A DNA stretch of 64,000 nt from Coenobita brevimanus. Lineage: Eukaryota > Arthropoda > Malacostraca > Decapoda > Coenobitidae. Of the stretch, positions 32,947-42,489 are shown piece after piece. Location of the stretch: the NCBI GenBank assembly GCA_032717465.1, contig JAVRFU010000143.1, positions 1-64,000 on the forward strand, given 5' to 3'. The notes under the pieces are model-generated. The model did no database searches. It was not told the origin of the DNA and saw nothing but the letters and a program-made list of their open reading frames with translations. A program made the translations under genes and the position numbers. Position 1 is the first letter of the stretch, and every line of letters starts with the position of its first letter.

Positions 32947-33050
32947 CCGCGCGCGCCAAGAAGCGACAAATTGTGTGTTTTCCCGCGCGCGCCAAGAAGC
33001 GACAGCGATTGCGTGTGTTTTCGCGCGCGCCAAGAAGCAACAGCGATTGA
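32917..33050. repeat. (GT)n followed by three GC-rich units
   Basis: A GT run is followed by three copies of GTGTGTTTTCCCGCGCGCGC with CAAGAAGCGACAGCGATTG at the end of each, spaced about 36-44 bp. Confidence 0.85.
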
Positions 33051-33109
33051 GAAGCGTTCCGGCAGATGTTAAAGTTTGGGAAACACTCTTAGATTTCAGT
33101 TAAGGAAAT

Positions 33110-33960
33110 CTTCGTGTTTTTACGAGAATAAATGTAAGAAAGTGTAGATAATTATCCACCTATAAGTCTGTATATATTGACTTCTTGCGGGTAATTTATG
33201 TACAATAATATGCCTGCTAGTGTTAGATAAGCAAATGGAGATAACTAGGATATAAATGTTAAGGGAATTTTTATGTTTTAAGATGAAATTGTGTTACTGT
33301 GAGGTGATGAAAGTTATCTTGATATCCTGATCCATTTTTCTACCTTGTTACAGCCTCTTTATTCACCTTTTTCTGTTATTTATGTTAAATGTTATATAAT
33401 AGGGATAAGGAGGATGAGGGTATGGTAAAGAAATTGGTGTTTTGTGATAAATTATTGACAGGAATAGATAGATTTTAAGTTATTTCTAGTTGCAGCTATT
33501 TTATGAACACGTTCCTGTTTACTGGTAATTATAAGTAAGTGGAAATTAGGATTGATTGAGGATATAATTGGTGCTATTGTGAGGTGAAGTCTAAGAAAGT
33601 TGTTAAGTCCCCATCTCTAATTCCACCTTGTACCTACTTACTGGAGCTTGAGTATTCAGCTATTGTGAAATCAGTTAATGGAGGTAAGAAAGAGGTGAGT
33701 ATGGTTAGGGTATTCAAGTGATTATACCTTTTTTACCATAACTTGTCCTAAAAGTGTCACATCTCCGCCTTGAATACTGGGTTTTAACGAGAGATTAACC
33801 CAAGAATACGGTGCCAGTCACGAAGAAGTGCTATGGAATGGATGTAGAGCCGTAGAATTGTCTTTTTCTATCATTAAGCTGTGTGAAATATGCTGCAAAG
33901 GACACATATCTCAGCCAAGTTAGTGTAAAAACAGTATAGTTATTTATTGATCGTTTTTAA
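33110..33960. other. AT-rich sequence without recognised features
   Basis: No coding signal, repeat family or tandem array is apparent. Confidence 0.45.
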
Positions 33961-33994
33961 GTCGTTTCAAATTTCGTCCAGTAAGTTACTCTTT

Positions 33995-34495
33995 ATCCCG
34001 TTCTCTTCTAGGAGATGTGGAAGGTAAGAAAAGAGTAAGATGCTAAGACAGGAAGAAGGAAGGAGCAAGAGACAAAGAAGATGGATGAAGAAAAGGAAGA
34101 CAGTACGGAGGAAGGGTGGAGACCAGGGAGACGAAAAGGATAAGGGCAGAGGAACCGAGAAGCAAATGAGAGAGAGACTCAAGGAGGAAGGGTAGGAAAA
34201 CAGGAGCAAAGAAGACTGGCAGGAGGAGTGTATCAAGGCACGGAGGTAAGGATGTAGTGAATGGAAAGTATACAAGGACTGGAAGGAGAAGGGAGTGTAG
34301 AAAAAAGGGAAGACAGCAGGATAATAACTGGGGTTTTAGGGGAGGAGGAGGGTGAAGGAGGCTAGAAGGTCAAGAAAACAGGAGGAAAGGAGGATGGCAG
34401 GAAAACAGGACAGGACGTAGGATATAAGGAAAACATGTAGGACTGTACGAGACAAGGAAAAAAGAATGGAAGAGAAGAACACACAAAAAGACAGT
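33995..34495. repeat. Purine-rich (GGA/GAA) tract
   Basis: About 500 bp with plus-strand A+G dominance (GGAAGAAGGAAGGAGC type). Minus-strand Ser/Leu/Pro frames are compositional. It ends at a LINE-A copy. Confidence 0.7.
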
Positions 34496-34499
34496 AGGA

Positions 34500-34730
34500 G
34501 GATGAGGGATGATAATCGGGTGAGGAAGGTGAGAAGTGTTAATATTGGGGGTGGGGTTATGAGGGGTAGACCGAGAAAGACATGGGACGAGGTCTTTAAG
34601 TGTGACCTTAGAGTTAAGGGACTGAACAGGGAGGCTGAAATGGGTCGTGCAGCGTGGAGAGCCGCCATTAGGTGACCAAGGCCGACACATGCAAGCATGT
34701 TGGGGCCTTTAAAAACGAAACGAAACGAGG
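34500..34730 (+). mobile_element. LINE-A 3' fragment with (CGAAA)n tail
   Basis: Encodes VRKVRSVNIGGGVMRG, RPRKTWDEV and RAAWRAAIR, then ends CATGTTGGGGCCTTTAAAAA and CGAAACGAAACGA. 5'-truncated to about 230 bp. Confidence 0.9.
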
Positions 34731-34900
34731 ATGCTTGGAAGACAGGAGAGAGGCTGTACAAGACAAGGAACTTAGAGGTATTTTGCGCACACTGTTATGC
34801 TTACTAATGTTTGAGAAGTGAATGGAGATTAGTAGGATATATGTGAAGATAATCTTGGTGTATTATGTGATGATTTATTGTGAGAGGTACACAGAAGATG

Positions 34901-34946
34901 GTTATTATTATTATTATTTATTATTATTATTGTTGTTGTTTTGTGA
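34901..34946. repeat. (ATT)n/(GTT)n microsatellite
   Basis: Run of ATT and then GTT triplets. Confidence 0.85.
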
Positions 34947-35084
34947 TGTGCGATTATTCTGATTACTCATGTAGATTTTTTCCTGTTGTAATTTCCATTG
35001 ATATATTTGCATTATTATTGCTGTTGTCTTGTATATGTATATGGAGTACAGAGAGTGGATAGGATACGAAATAATGTGATTCAT

Positions 35085-35312
35085 GAAAGACTGACGAAGA
35101 GAGTGTATGTGAGTGAGGTGGAGGGGGAAAGAGGGAGGGGGAGGCCGAGGATGAGATGGAGGGATGGGGTGGAGAGGTATATGAGAGAGGGGGGTGTGAG
35201 CTGGGAGCAGGGGAGTGAAATGGCGGGGGACAGGGCGACTTGGAGGCGATTTGTTTGTGGCCACCCCAAACGGGATTGAGGCGTCTGGCAATAGATAGAT
35301 AGATAGATGAAA
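35085..35312 (+). mobile_element. LINE-B 3' fragment with (TAGA)n tail
   Basis: Encodes ERLTKRVYVSEVEG, RGRPRMRWRDGVERYM and RATWRRFVCGHPKRD, then the shared 3' end and four TAGA units. Truncated at the same coding position as the copy at 19752-19976. Confidence 0.9.
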
Positions 35313-35320
35313 GTCGCAGA

Positions 35321-35605
35321 GTGAGGAAGTTTGTGGACACCAGAATCGAAGAGAGTGTACTGAGATGGTATGGTCATGTGGAGAGAATGGATAACAATAG
35401 AGTGGTGAAAAAGGTTAACCTGAGTGAATTTAAAGGACGGAGGAGGAGAGGTAGGCCAAGGAGAAGGTGGAGGGATATGGTGGATAAGTGTGTGAGGAAG
35501 AGAGGTATGGAAGTTGGTGAGGCTAGGGACCTGACAAGAGATCGAGCTGGCTGGATGAATTTGAAGGAGGGAGGAGGCGAGGTAGGCCAAGCAGAAGGTG
35601 AATAT
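35321..35605 (+). mobile_element. LINE ORF2 C-terminal fragment (third family, LINE-C)
   Basis: Encodes VLRWYGHVERMDNN, then RRRRGRPRRRWRDMV and DRAGWMN, the C-terminal signature of the same LINE superfamily but distinct from LINE-A and -B. A second partial GRRRGRP-type segment follows. It begins right after the LINE-B tail, which may be inserted into it. Confidence 0.8.
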
Positions 35606-35727
35606 TGTGAGAAGTGCATGATCAGGGAATTGGCAACCCTTTTTTTAATGTGACAGTGTCCAGATTGACTATTGGATATGTTTAGGCTATGTGAAGCCAC
35701 AGAACATGTTGAATGTTTTTGCATAAT

Positions 35728-35875
35728 TATCCGATACAGCCAGGATTCCGTGGGCTTGAATGATGAGTGAATGGAAGCGTGGCCCATTGGATTGGACAAA
35801 TTTGGGCTGTCTGGACATTTCTACTCCTCACCCTGCCCTGGGTGGGCAAGGAGGTCCCAATGATGATGATTATAA
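35728..35875 (+). mobile_element. SINE-D, copy 2
   Basis: Matches 25908-26055 over about 145 bp: AGCCAGGATTCCGTGGGCTT, AAGCGTGGCCCATTGGATT, AAGGAGGTCCCAATGATGAT. Confidence 0.8.
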
Positions 35876-36029
35876 AATAACAGAACAGAGGGAGGAAAAA
35901 TATAAAAAATAATCCGTACACCAGATGACAGGTGCTTGTTAACCTTGCAGGGAATCATGGGTAGATGGCAGTTTTAGGCCAAGTTAAATTAGAAGGAGTA
36001 TGTAACCTTTTAACCCAGCCATTGAGTTG

Positions 36030-36190
36030 CGTTTGATCCCAGGAGGATGCCGGCTCAACTCAATGCCGGTCCCAAGCCCGGATGAATTGGGGAGGGTTGG
36101 TGTCAGGAGTGGGTGTCCGGCCGTAAAAATTTGCCAAGCCCAGACATGGTATGGTTTACCGTACCGTTTAGCTGACTGAATATCAGGTGT
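36030..36190 (+). mobile_element. RTE-type LINE 3' tail
   Basis: CGGTCCCAAGCCCGGATGAA, TTGGGGAGGGTTGGTGTCAG and GTGTCCGGCCGTAAAAA form a conserved invertebrate RTE 3' end. There is no coding sequence left. Confidence 0.65.
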
Positions 36191-36607
36191 TTTCCCTGGC
36201 TGAGTCATGTCCCCCCCTCCCTCCCCTTTACCTCTCTCTCACTGTCTCTCTTCGTGTGAGGCCTGGATGGTTGGGTACTTAGAATAGTCCACACATACAT
36301 AGCCTCCCAGTTTCTGTCAAATTGATGTCGTCTCGCCATGCTTGCTAGTTGTGTGGGGATGGTCTTCTTACGAGGGGGTCGCTAAGAAGGGGTCTTAAAT
36401 GTGATGCCCTGGCCCTAGGTTGTACTGCGCGAACCCACAACTGGCACGTAAGGTGAACGGCGAGATGTCACAAAGGGAGGACGTTCCGGCAATCACATGC
36501 ACTCGGCCCTTGCGTGTGACAATCACGTGGTTGTTTTTTTTTATATTTTTTCCATTGAATAATGTATTTTCAATTTTGATTTTAGTAATTTTTATCACAA
36601 ATGTTTA

Positions 36608-36865
36608 TTATGTGCCGTGTGGGTGTTGGATGTACCTGAGAGGACGCTTTTGAGGCCATAACCCCTGGGTACAACAAACAATCGGACTATATGCCATTTT
36701 CACCCTGCCTGGCACCATATCTGTGGGGTCATCAACACCTAAGGCACTGATGTCATTCCTGATGGTGTCGGACTTGTTGAATTGAGTATAGTCTGGGCCG
36801 ATGTGTTGCTCGTTAATCAGGGCACCAGCACTTATCTGAATGTCATACGTGGGACGCTGATACAT
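36608..36865 (-). other. Open frame of unknown origin
   Basis: A minus-strand frame with protein-like composition (YQRPTYDIQISAGALINE, RNDISALGVDDPTD) and no known motif. No splice sites or relatives in the window. It may be a remnant of a mobile element. Confidence 0.2.
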
Positions 36866-36891
36866 ATTTCACATCCACCCAGTCTTCACAC

Positions 36892-36992
36892 ACCATTGCT
36901 CTGATGGCTATGGTTCACACTCCATTGCTCTGATGGCTCTGGTTCACTCCATTGCTCTGATGGCAATGATTTATGCGCCATTGCTCTGATGG
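36892..36992. repeat. Short tandem repeat, about 4 units
   Basis: Four copies of CCATTGCTCTGATGG with variable 10-15 base spacers. Confidence 0.85.
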
Positions 36993-37094
36993 GCATGGCA
37001 CCCCAAACACCCCTTGAGTTAGATCGCTTTTGATCACAGCCACATGTACCACCTGAATATTCTGTAGTAACTGGCAAGCCTTTAGAAAGGCATT

Positions 37095-37121
37095 TGTGTG
37101 TGTGTGTGTGTGTGTGTGTGT
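37095..37121. repeat. (GT)n microsatellite
   Basis: About 13 GT dinucleotides. Confidence 0.95.
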
Positions 37122-37154
37122 CTTCCAGGGTGCCTCCATTAGCTTCCTAAATGG

Positions 37155-37310
37155 ATGAGATTTTTAATTGTTAAAAATGTCACCAAGCTGCTAGGTTTCC
37201 AGATTAGATGTACTTTTATATATTATAAAAGTACGATGTCACCGAAACGTCACCAAGGTATTCTAAAGTACGATGTCACCAAAATGTCACCAAGCTACAC
37301 TGTATAAAAA
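37155..37310 (-). repeat. GTCACCAAG repeats with a palindrome
   Basis: Several copies of ATGTCACC and GTCACCAAG, two in a 33-37 bp direct repeat starting AAAGTACGATGTCACC. At 37209-37233 GTACTTTTATA faces its inverse. Related to the opposite-strand repeats at 38628-38935. Confidence 0.75.
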
Positions 37311-37464
37311 ATATATCCGGATAAAGCCTGTGGTATGGGCCAGCTTGATTCGCTAGCTAGAACTTTTTCGATGCACATTGGTTTGGAAGGTGCTAAGCGT
37401 GCACCAGCGGGGATTGCTTTTCGGCCAGCATTCGATTCCGTTCCCAGCGTGAGCTTACAATTCC

Positions 37465-38020
37465 ACACACCCACCAGTTCCTGTTCCTGGTGTGGTTTCT
37501 TTGCGTCACACCCACCAGTTCCTGTTCCTGGTGTGGTTTCTTTGCGTCACACCCACCAGTTCCTGTTCCTGGTGTGGTTTCTTTGCATCACACACACCAG
37601 TTCCTGTTCCTGGTGTGGTTTCTTTGCGTCACACCCACCAGTTCCTGTTCCTGGTGTGGTTTCTTTGCGTCACACCCACCAGTTCCTGTTCCTGGTGTGG
37701 TTTCTTTGCGTCACACCCACCAGTTCCTGTTCCTGGTGTGGTTTCTTTGCATCACACACCAGTTCCTGTTCCTGGTGTGGTTTCTTTGCGTCACACACAT
37801 CAGTTCCTGTTCCTGGTGTGGTTTCTTTGCGTCACACACACCAGTTCCTGTTCCTGGTGTGGTTTCTTTGCGTCACACACATCAGTTCCTGTTCCTGGTG
37901 TGGTTTCTTTGCATCACACATCAGTTCCTGTTCCTGGTGTGGTTTCTGTGTCTCACACCAGTTCCTGCTCTTGGTGTGGTTTCTTTGTCACACACACCAC
38001 TTCCTGTTCTCGGAGTGTTC
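37465..38020 (+). repeat. 41-bp minisatellite, about 14 copies
   Basis: Unit ACCAGTTCCTGTTCCTGGTG then TGGTTTCTTTGCGTCACACCC, 41 bp, with some shortened units near the 3' end. Because 41 is not a multiple of three and no frame of the unit has a stop, all three forward frames are open through the array (37335-38054, 37490-38047 and 37492-38151). Confidence 0.95.
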
Positions 38021-38246
38021 CAAAGACAAAGATCAAGAAGAAATTGAAGACTAAATGCTTCCAGTTTGAAACGTTTCTCCAAATGTCAAACGTCTATTGC
38101 CATCGTTCAACACAGATTTCAGCATATCAAACTGCAGGGCCTATGCAATGATGATGATGATGATGGCAGCATGTCCAATGGAAGGGTGGTTGGGACGGGC
38201 ATGGTGTGGGTCCGAGCAGCTTACCTCCTCGTGGTGGACCTGGGTA

Positions 38247-38540
38247 GAGTGATCTTCATGTATATTGTTGCTGTGGCTCCAGGTTCATTAGAAATATAAA
38301 CCCTATGGATTGCAGCCTGAAATTGCGTTCCTGCAGCCCACAACCGTTGTTTGAAAGATGAGGCGAGGGGTGTTGAAATTGTTCTCCTGCAGGGTACGAC
38401 TAATGTTTGGGAGATAGTTGAGGGATGTTTGTGTGGGTGGGCAGTAGAAGCACCCAGTTACATCAGCGCCACCACATGAAGGCGTCCCTCACTATGACCA
38501 TATTTTAGAGCTGCTAGAAGCATATGAATGAAGATCACTC
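38247..38540. mobile_element. Possible Tc1/mariner-type MITE, 294 bp
   Basis: GAGTGATCTTCAT at the left end faces its exact inverse at the right end, and both sides are flanked by TA. There is no coding capacity inside. Only one copy is in the window, so the call rests on ends alone. Confidence 0.5.
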
Positions 38541-38627
38541 TAGCTGAAAGCTGCAATTTTTGACAAAGTTTGTTTAGTAACACAATTACTTAGTGGCATT
38601 ATAAAATGGTTGTTGGCATTAAAATCT

Positions 38628-38935
38628 ATGCTTGGTGACTAAGTACCAGTATATGCTTGGTGACATAATACTTGGTGACGAAGTACAGTATATGCTTGGT
38701 GACAATACTTGGTGACGAAGTACAGTATATGCTTGGTGACAATACTTGGTGACAGTATATGCTTGGTGAAATTACATTATATGCTTGGTGAAAATACTTG
38801 GTGACATTACAGTATATGCTTGGTGACATTACAGTATATGCTTGGTGACAATACTTGGTGACGAAGTACCAGTATGTGCTTGGTGACATTACAGTATATG
38901 CTTGGTGACATAATACTTGGTGATGTTACTTAAAG
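38628..38935 (+). repeat. TGCTTGGTGAC minisatellite
   Basis: About nine units built on TATATGCTTGGTGACAATAC and TTGGTGACGAAGTACAG, period about 20-37 bp, with internal length variation. Confidence 0.9.
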
Positions 38936-39082
38936 GTTTAGTCATAAGAGGTACTTGGATTATCTTGTCGTTTGATGATATCTTATAATAAGGGTGACAT
39001 CCTAAAATGATTGTTTCATTAAAAAGAAAAAAAATCACTACAGCAAAGCATGGTGTGATAATTTTGTATTTTCTGTGCATAC

Positions 39083-39152
<70 letters not shown>
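39083..39152. repeat. (TG)n(TA)n microsatellite
   Basis: Eight TG followed by about 27 TA dinucleotides. Confidence 0.97.
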
Positions 39153-39155
<3 letters not shown>

Positions 39156-39486
39156 TATGTCCATTTTACACTGACTTGGCCCATAATTTCACAGCCTTGC
39201 ATTGCTTTTCATGACTGGCCCAAATGCTGGGAAGAACCGCCTCCAGCATCAGTGTGTTCTACGTCCCATGTCATTGGTAGTGTATGTTAAATGATAAACA
39301 AGTGTCCGGTGGGCCCAGAGTCGTTCAGTTGGTCCACTTGGTTTGTCCCATTTAACAGGATATCTGGTATGTACAATGGTTTGTCCAGGGATCTCAAAGG
39401 GTCCATTAAATCCCATGTCTGGTGTAGCGAGGGTTTAGTGTAGTAAAAACAGCTTCAGTACATGTATGTGGGAGTTTAAACCTGGT

Positions 39487-39498
39487 ATCTGGTCTAGT
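39487..39498. repeat. Target duplication of element H, left
   Basis: ATCTGGTCTAGT, repeated exactly at 39869-39880. Confidence 0.85.
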
Positions 39499-39868
39499 TA
39501 GTGGTAGGTGGTGGCGACCATCATCCACTCACTTGATGTAGTGCTGCCTATTTCTTCCTTAGCCTTTATCATTCTTTTTCTGTGCCTGCCCTCCTCTCTT
39601 CCTATTTCTCCCATCTTTCCTGTCACTACTTAATGCTTTTCTTTCCGTTACAGGTGGCTTTACATTGAGTGACAAGCCAAATGGTTTCCTGTTAGCCAAG
39701 AAACCATTTACAACGCTGGGTGGTAACCATATAACCAAACCATACGTGCTCCCTACCTGTCAAGTGGGTTGGTGGAGGGTTAGTGCCCCTCCCTGTAAAA
39801 CAAATAACTCAGAGTCAAATGGCCACCCCGTACGGGATTATGGCGTCTGGCAATAGATAGATAGATAG
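39499..39868 (+). mobile_element. Element H, complete copy with 12-bp TSD
   Basis: A 370-bp non-coding retroelement. It starts TAGTGGTAGGTGGTGGCGAC, carries a hairpin (AAATGGTTTC at 39679-39688 with GAAACCATTT at 39700-39709), and ends with the LINE-B type 3' end (GGGATTATGGCGTCTGGCAA then TAGA repeats). The 12-bp target duplication and simple-repeat tail show insertion by retrotransposition, probably with the LINE-B machinery. No B box is clear, so whether it is a tRNA-headed SINE is undecided. Confidence 0.85.
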
Positions 39869-39880
39869 ATCTGGTCTAGT
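39869..39880. repeat. Target duplication of element H, right
   Basis: ATCTGGTCTAGT, identical to 39487-39498. Confidence 0.85.
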
Positions 39881-39979
39881 GGGGTTTGGGAAAGCGGGGG
39901 TTTACTCTTCTGAAAACAGCGTCAGTATATACTTGCCCCTACCCGACTAATTGTTGCCATCACTTACAGGTACATGATT

Positions 39980-40420
39980 ACGTGTTGGAGTGTGTTATGC
40001 AGATGGGGGCAGAAGAACAGTGTGTTACGACAGTGCTACTCAGGAGATCGGCGTGTGTTATTAGTGTTATTCAGAGATCAGAATGTGTTACTAGCATGTT
40101 ACTTGTACTGTACCTTACTGTGTTACTCAAAAGATCAATGTGTTAATATATACTGTTACTGAAAGGATCAGAACGTTTTACAGGTGTGTTACTGAAAAGA
40201 CTGGGATGTGTCACTATGTTACTGAAAAGACTGGAATGTGTTGATGTGTTACTCAGTGATCGGAATGTGTTAATAATGTCACTCAAAGTAATATGTTAAT
40301 AATTTGTTACTGAAAAGATCGGAAAATGTTAATAATGTGTTACTCAAAGATCAGAATGTGTTTTTATCGTATTCAAAAGATCAGAATGTGTTACTATATA
40401 TACTCCATTTCACCAAGTTT
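39980..40420. repeat. Degenerate GTGTTACT/AAAGATCAG repeats
   Basis: Repeated AGATCAGAATGTGTTACT-like units about 25-40 bp long, leading into the satellite region that follows. Confidence 0.65.
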
Positions 40421-40489
40421 GGCACCATGAGTGATGTCCTCAACACCTGTAGTACACACATACATTCAAACGTAGCCAGAGTTAATAAA

Positions 40490-42000
40490 TCATGTGCACA
40501 TGGTTATGTATGTACGTATGTATGCAGTGTCATGTGCACCAAATCCATTACTTTTGGTTACTTATGGAGACTCATTACCTTTGGTTACGTATGTATGTAA
40601 ATATGTATGTAGTCATGTCTACATAATGATCCATTTCCTTTGATTATGTGTATATGTATGTATATATGTAGTCATGTGTACATAATGATCCATTACCTTT
40701 GGTCACGTACCGGTATGTATGATGTATACATGTATATACGCACATACGTATGTAGTGTCATGTGTACATATTTATCTACTGACTTTGGTGGTTATGTATG
40801 TATGTAGGTAGGGTCATGTGTACATAACGATCCATTACCTTTGGTTACGTATGTATGTACAAATGTATAGTGTCATGTGCACATAATGAGCCATTAACTT
40901 GGGTTACGTATGCATGTATGTATATGTATGTATGTAATGTGGTTACGTATGCATGTATGTATATGTATGTATGTAGTGTGGTTACGTATGCATGTATGTA
41001 TATGTATGTATGTAGTGTGGTTACGTATGTATGTATGTATATGTATGTATGTAGTGTAGTTACGTATGCATGTATGTATATGTATGTATGTAGTGTAGTT
41101 ACGTATGCATGTATGTATATGTATGTATGTATGTATATGTATGTATGTAGTGTAGTTACGTATGCATGTATGTATATGTATGTATGTAGTGTAGTTACGT
41201 ATGCATGTATGTATATGTATGTATGTAGTGTAGTTACGTATGCATGTATGTATATGTATGTATGTAGTGTAGTTACGTATGCATGTATGTATATGTATGT
41301 ATGTAGTGTAGTTACGTATGCATGTATGTATATGTATGTATGTAGTGTAGTTACGTATGCATGTATGTATATGTATGTATGTAGTGTAGTTACGTATGCA
41401 TGTATGTATATGTATGTATGTAGTGTAGTTACGTATGCATGTATGTATATGTATGTATGTAGTGTAGTTACGTATGCATGTATGTATATGTATGTATGTA
41501 GTGTAGTTACGTATGCATGTATGTATATGTATGTATGTAGTGTAGTTACGTATGCATGTATGTATATGTATGTATGTAGTGTGGTTACGTATGCATGTAT
41601 GTATATGTATGTATGTAGTGTAGTTACGTATGCATGTATGTATATGTATGTATGTAGTGTAGTTACGTATGCATGTATGTATATGTATGTATGTAGTGTA
41701 GTTACGTATGCATGTATGTATATGTATGTATGTAGTGTAGTTACGTATGCATGTATGTATATGTATGTATGTAGTGTAGTTACGTATGCATGTATGTATA
41801 TGTATGTATGTAGTGTGGTTACGTATGCATGTATGTATATGTATGTATGTAGTGTGGTTACGTATGCATGTATGTATATGTATGTATGTAGTGTCATGTG
41901 CACATAATGAGCCATTAACTTTGGTTACGTATGTATGTATATGTATGTATGTAGTGTCACGTGTGCATAATGGTCAATTAACTGGTTATGTATGTATGTT
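40490..42000 (+). repeat. ATGT-based satellite region
   Basis: Units of CATGTGCACATAATGA, CCATTACCTTTGGTTACG and TATGTATGTA, 50-70 bp, enclosing the 39-bp minisatellite. The reverse orientation of the same unit fills 42490-43090 and recurs in the array at 46500, 49745 and 52510. Confidence 0.9.
40903..41890 (+). repeat. 39-bp minisatellite, about 25 near-identical copies
   Basis: Unit GTTACGTATGCATGTATGTA then TATGTATGTATGTAGTGTA. The copies differ at very few positions (G/A near the unit end), so the expansion is recent. As 39 is a multiple of three, both strands carry a long open frame (13-residue period VVTYACMYMYVCS on plus, LHTYIYIHAYVTT on minus). These are not believed to be proteins. 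Confidence 0.97.
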
Positions 42001-42001
42001 T

Positions 42002-42050
42002 GTCACCAAGGCCGACACATGCAAGCATGTTGGAGCCTTTAAACAACGAC
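42002..42050 (+). mobile_element. LINE-A extreme 3' end
   Basis: CACCAAGGCCGACACATGCA and AGCATGTTGGAGCCTTTAAA match the last 45 bases of LINE-A, then AACAACGACAACG. It is a very short 5'-truncated insertion, or a capture, at the satellite edge. Confidence 0.85.
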
Positions 42051-42054
42051 AACG

Positions 42055-42485
42055 TACAACTGCGGACAGATGACACGAGGCCACCCGCTCCATCACCTCG
42101 TCGTGCTGTGGTGCACATCTCACTGACAACTGAGTAGCGTCGTGGCTCTGCACTCAGGGGTCCAGCGTGCTACCGTTTCGGAACATAGCTCATTACGTGT
42201 CTGACTCAGGCTGGCTTACTCTCGTCTGAATGTAGTAATTCTTAAAAACTATACAAACTGTGTTATGAAATAATATGAAATATTTGTTGTCATGCTTCAT
42301 TTAAATAACTTTTTACGGTTAATTATGTGTGTAATGGGCGTCAAGAACTGGCCAATGGAGTGGCTTGTTATCGTCGTGCCACAGTGAGCTATTACTGAGT
42401 TCATTAGTCATTCCTGATGTCTAATTTGCGCATATTGCTTGTACTTATCTAAAGTGACAAATATAAGGTTATAAGGTTATCGCCC
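42055..42485. other. Unique sequence between inverted satellite blocks
   Basis: No gene or known repeat recognised. Confidence 0.4.
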
Positions 42486-42489
42486 TTAT

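Noticed and set aside
34496..34735. GAGGATG as a target duplication of the LINE-A copy
   Set aside because: The same letters occur inside LINE-A at that position, so the match cannot be separated from element sequence.
37465..38020. CRISPR-like array
   Set aside because: Repeats are directly adjacent without unique spacers, and all context is eukaryotic.
37335..38151. Three overlapping forward frames of 185-239 codons
   Set aside because: They exist only because the 41-bp repeat lacks stops in all frames.
40845..41915. Two overlapping open frames of about 350 codons on opposite strands
   Set aside because: Both are by-products of a 39-bp tandem repeat whose period is divisible by three; no start context, motif or splice support.
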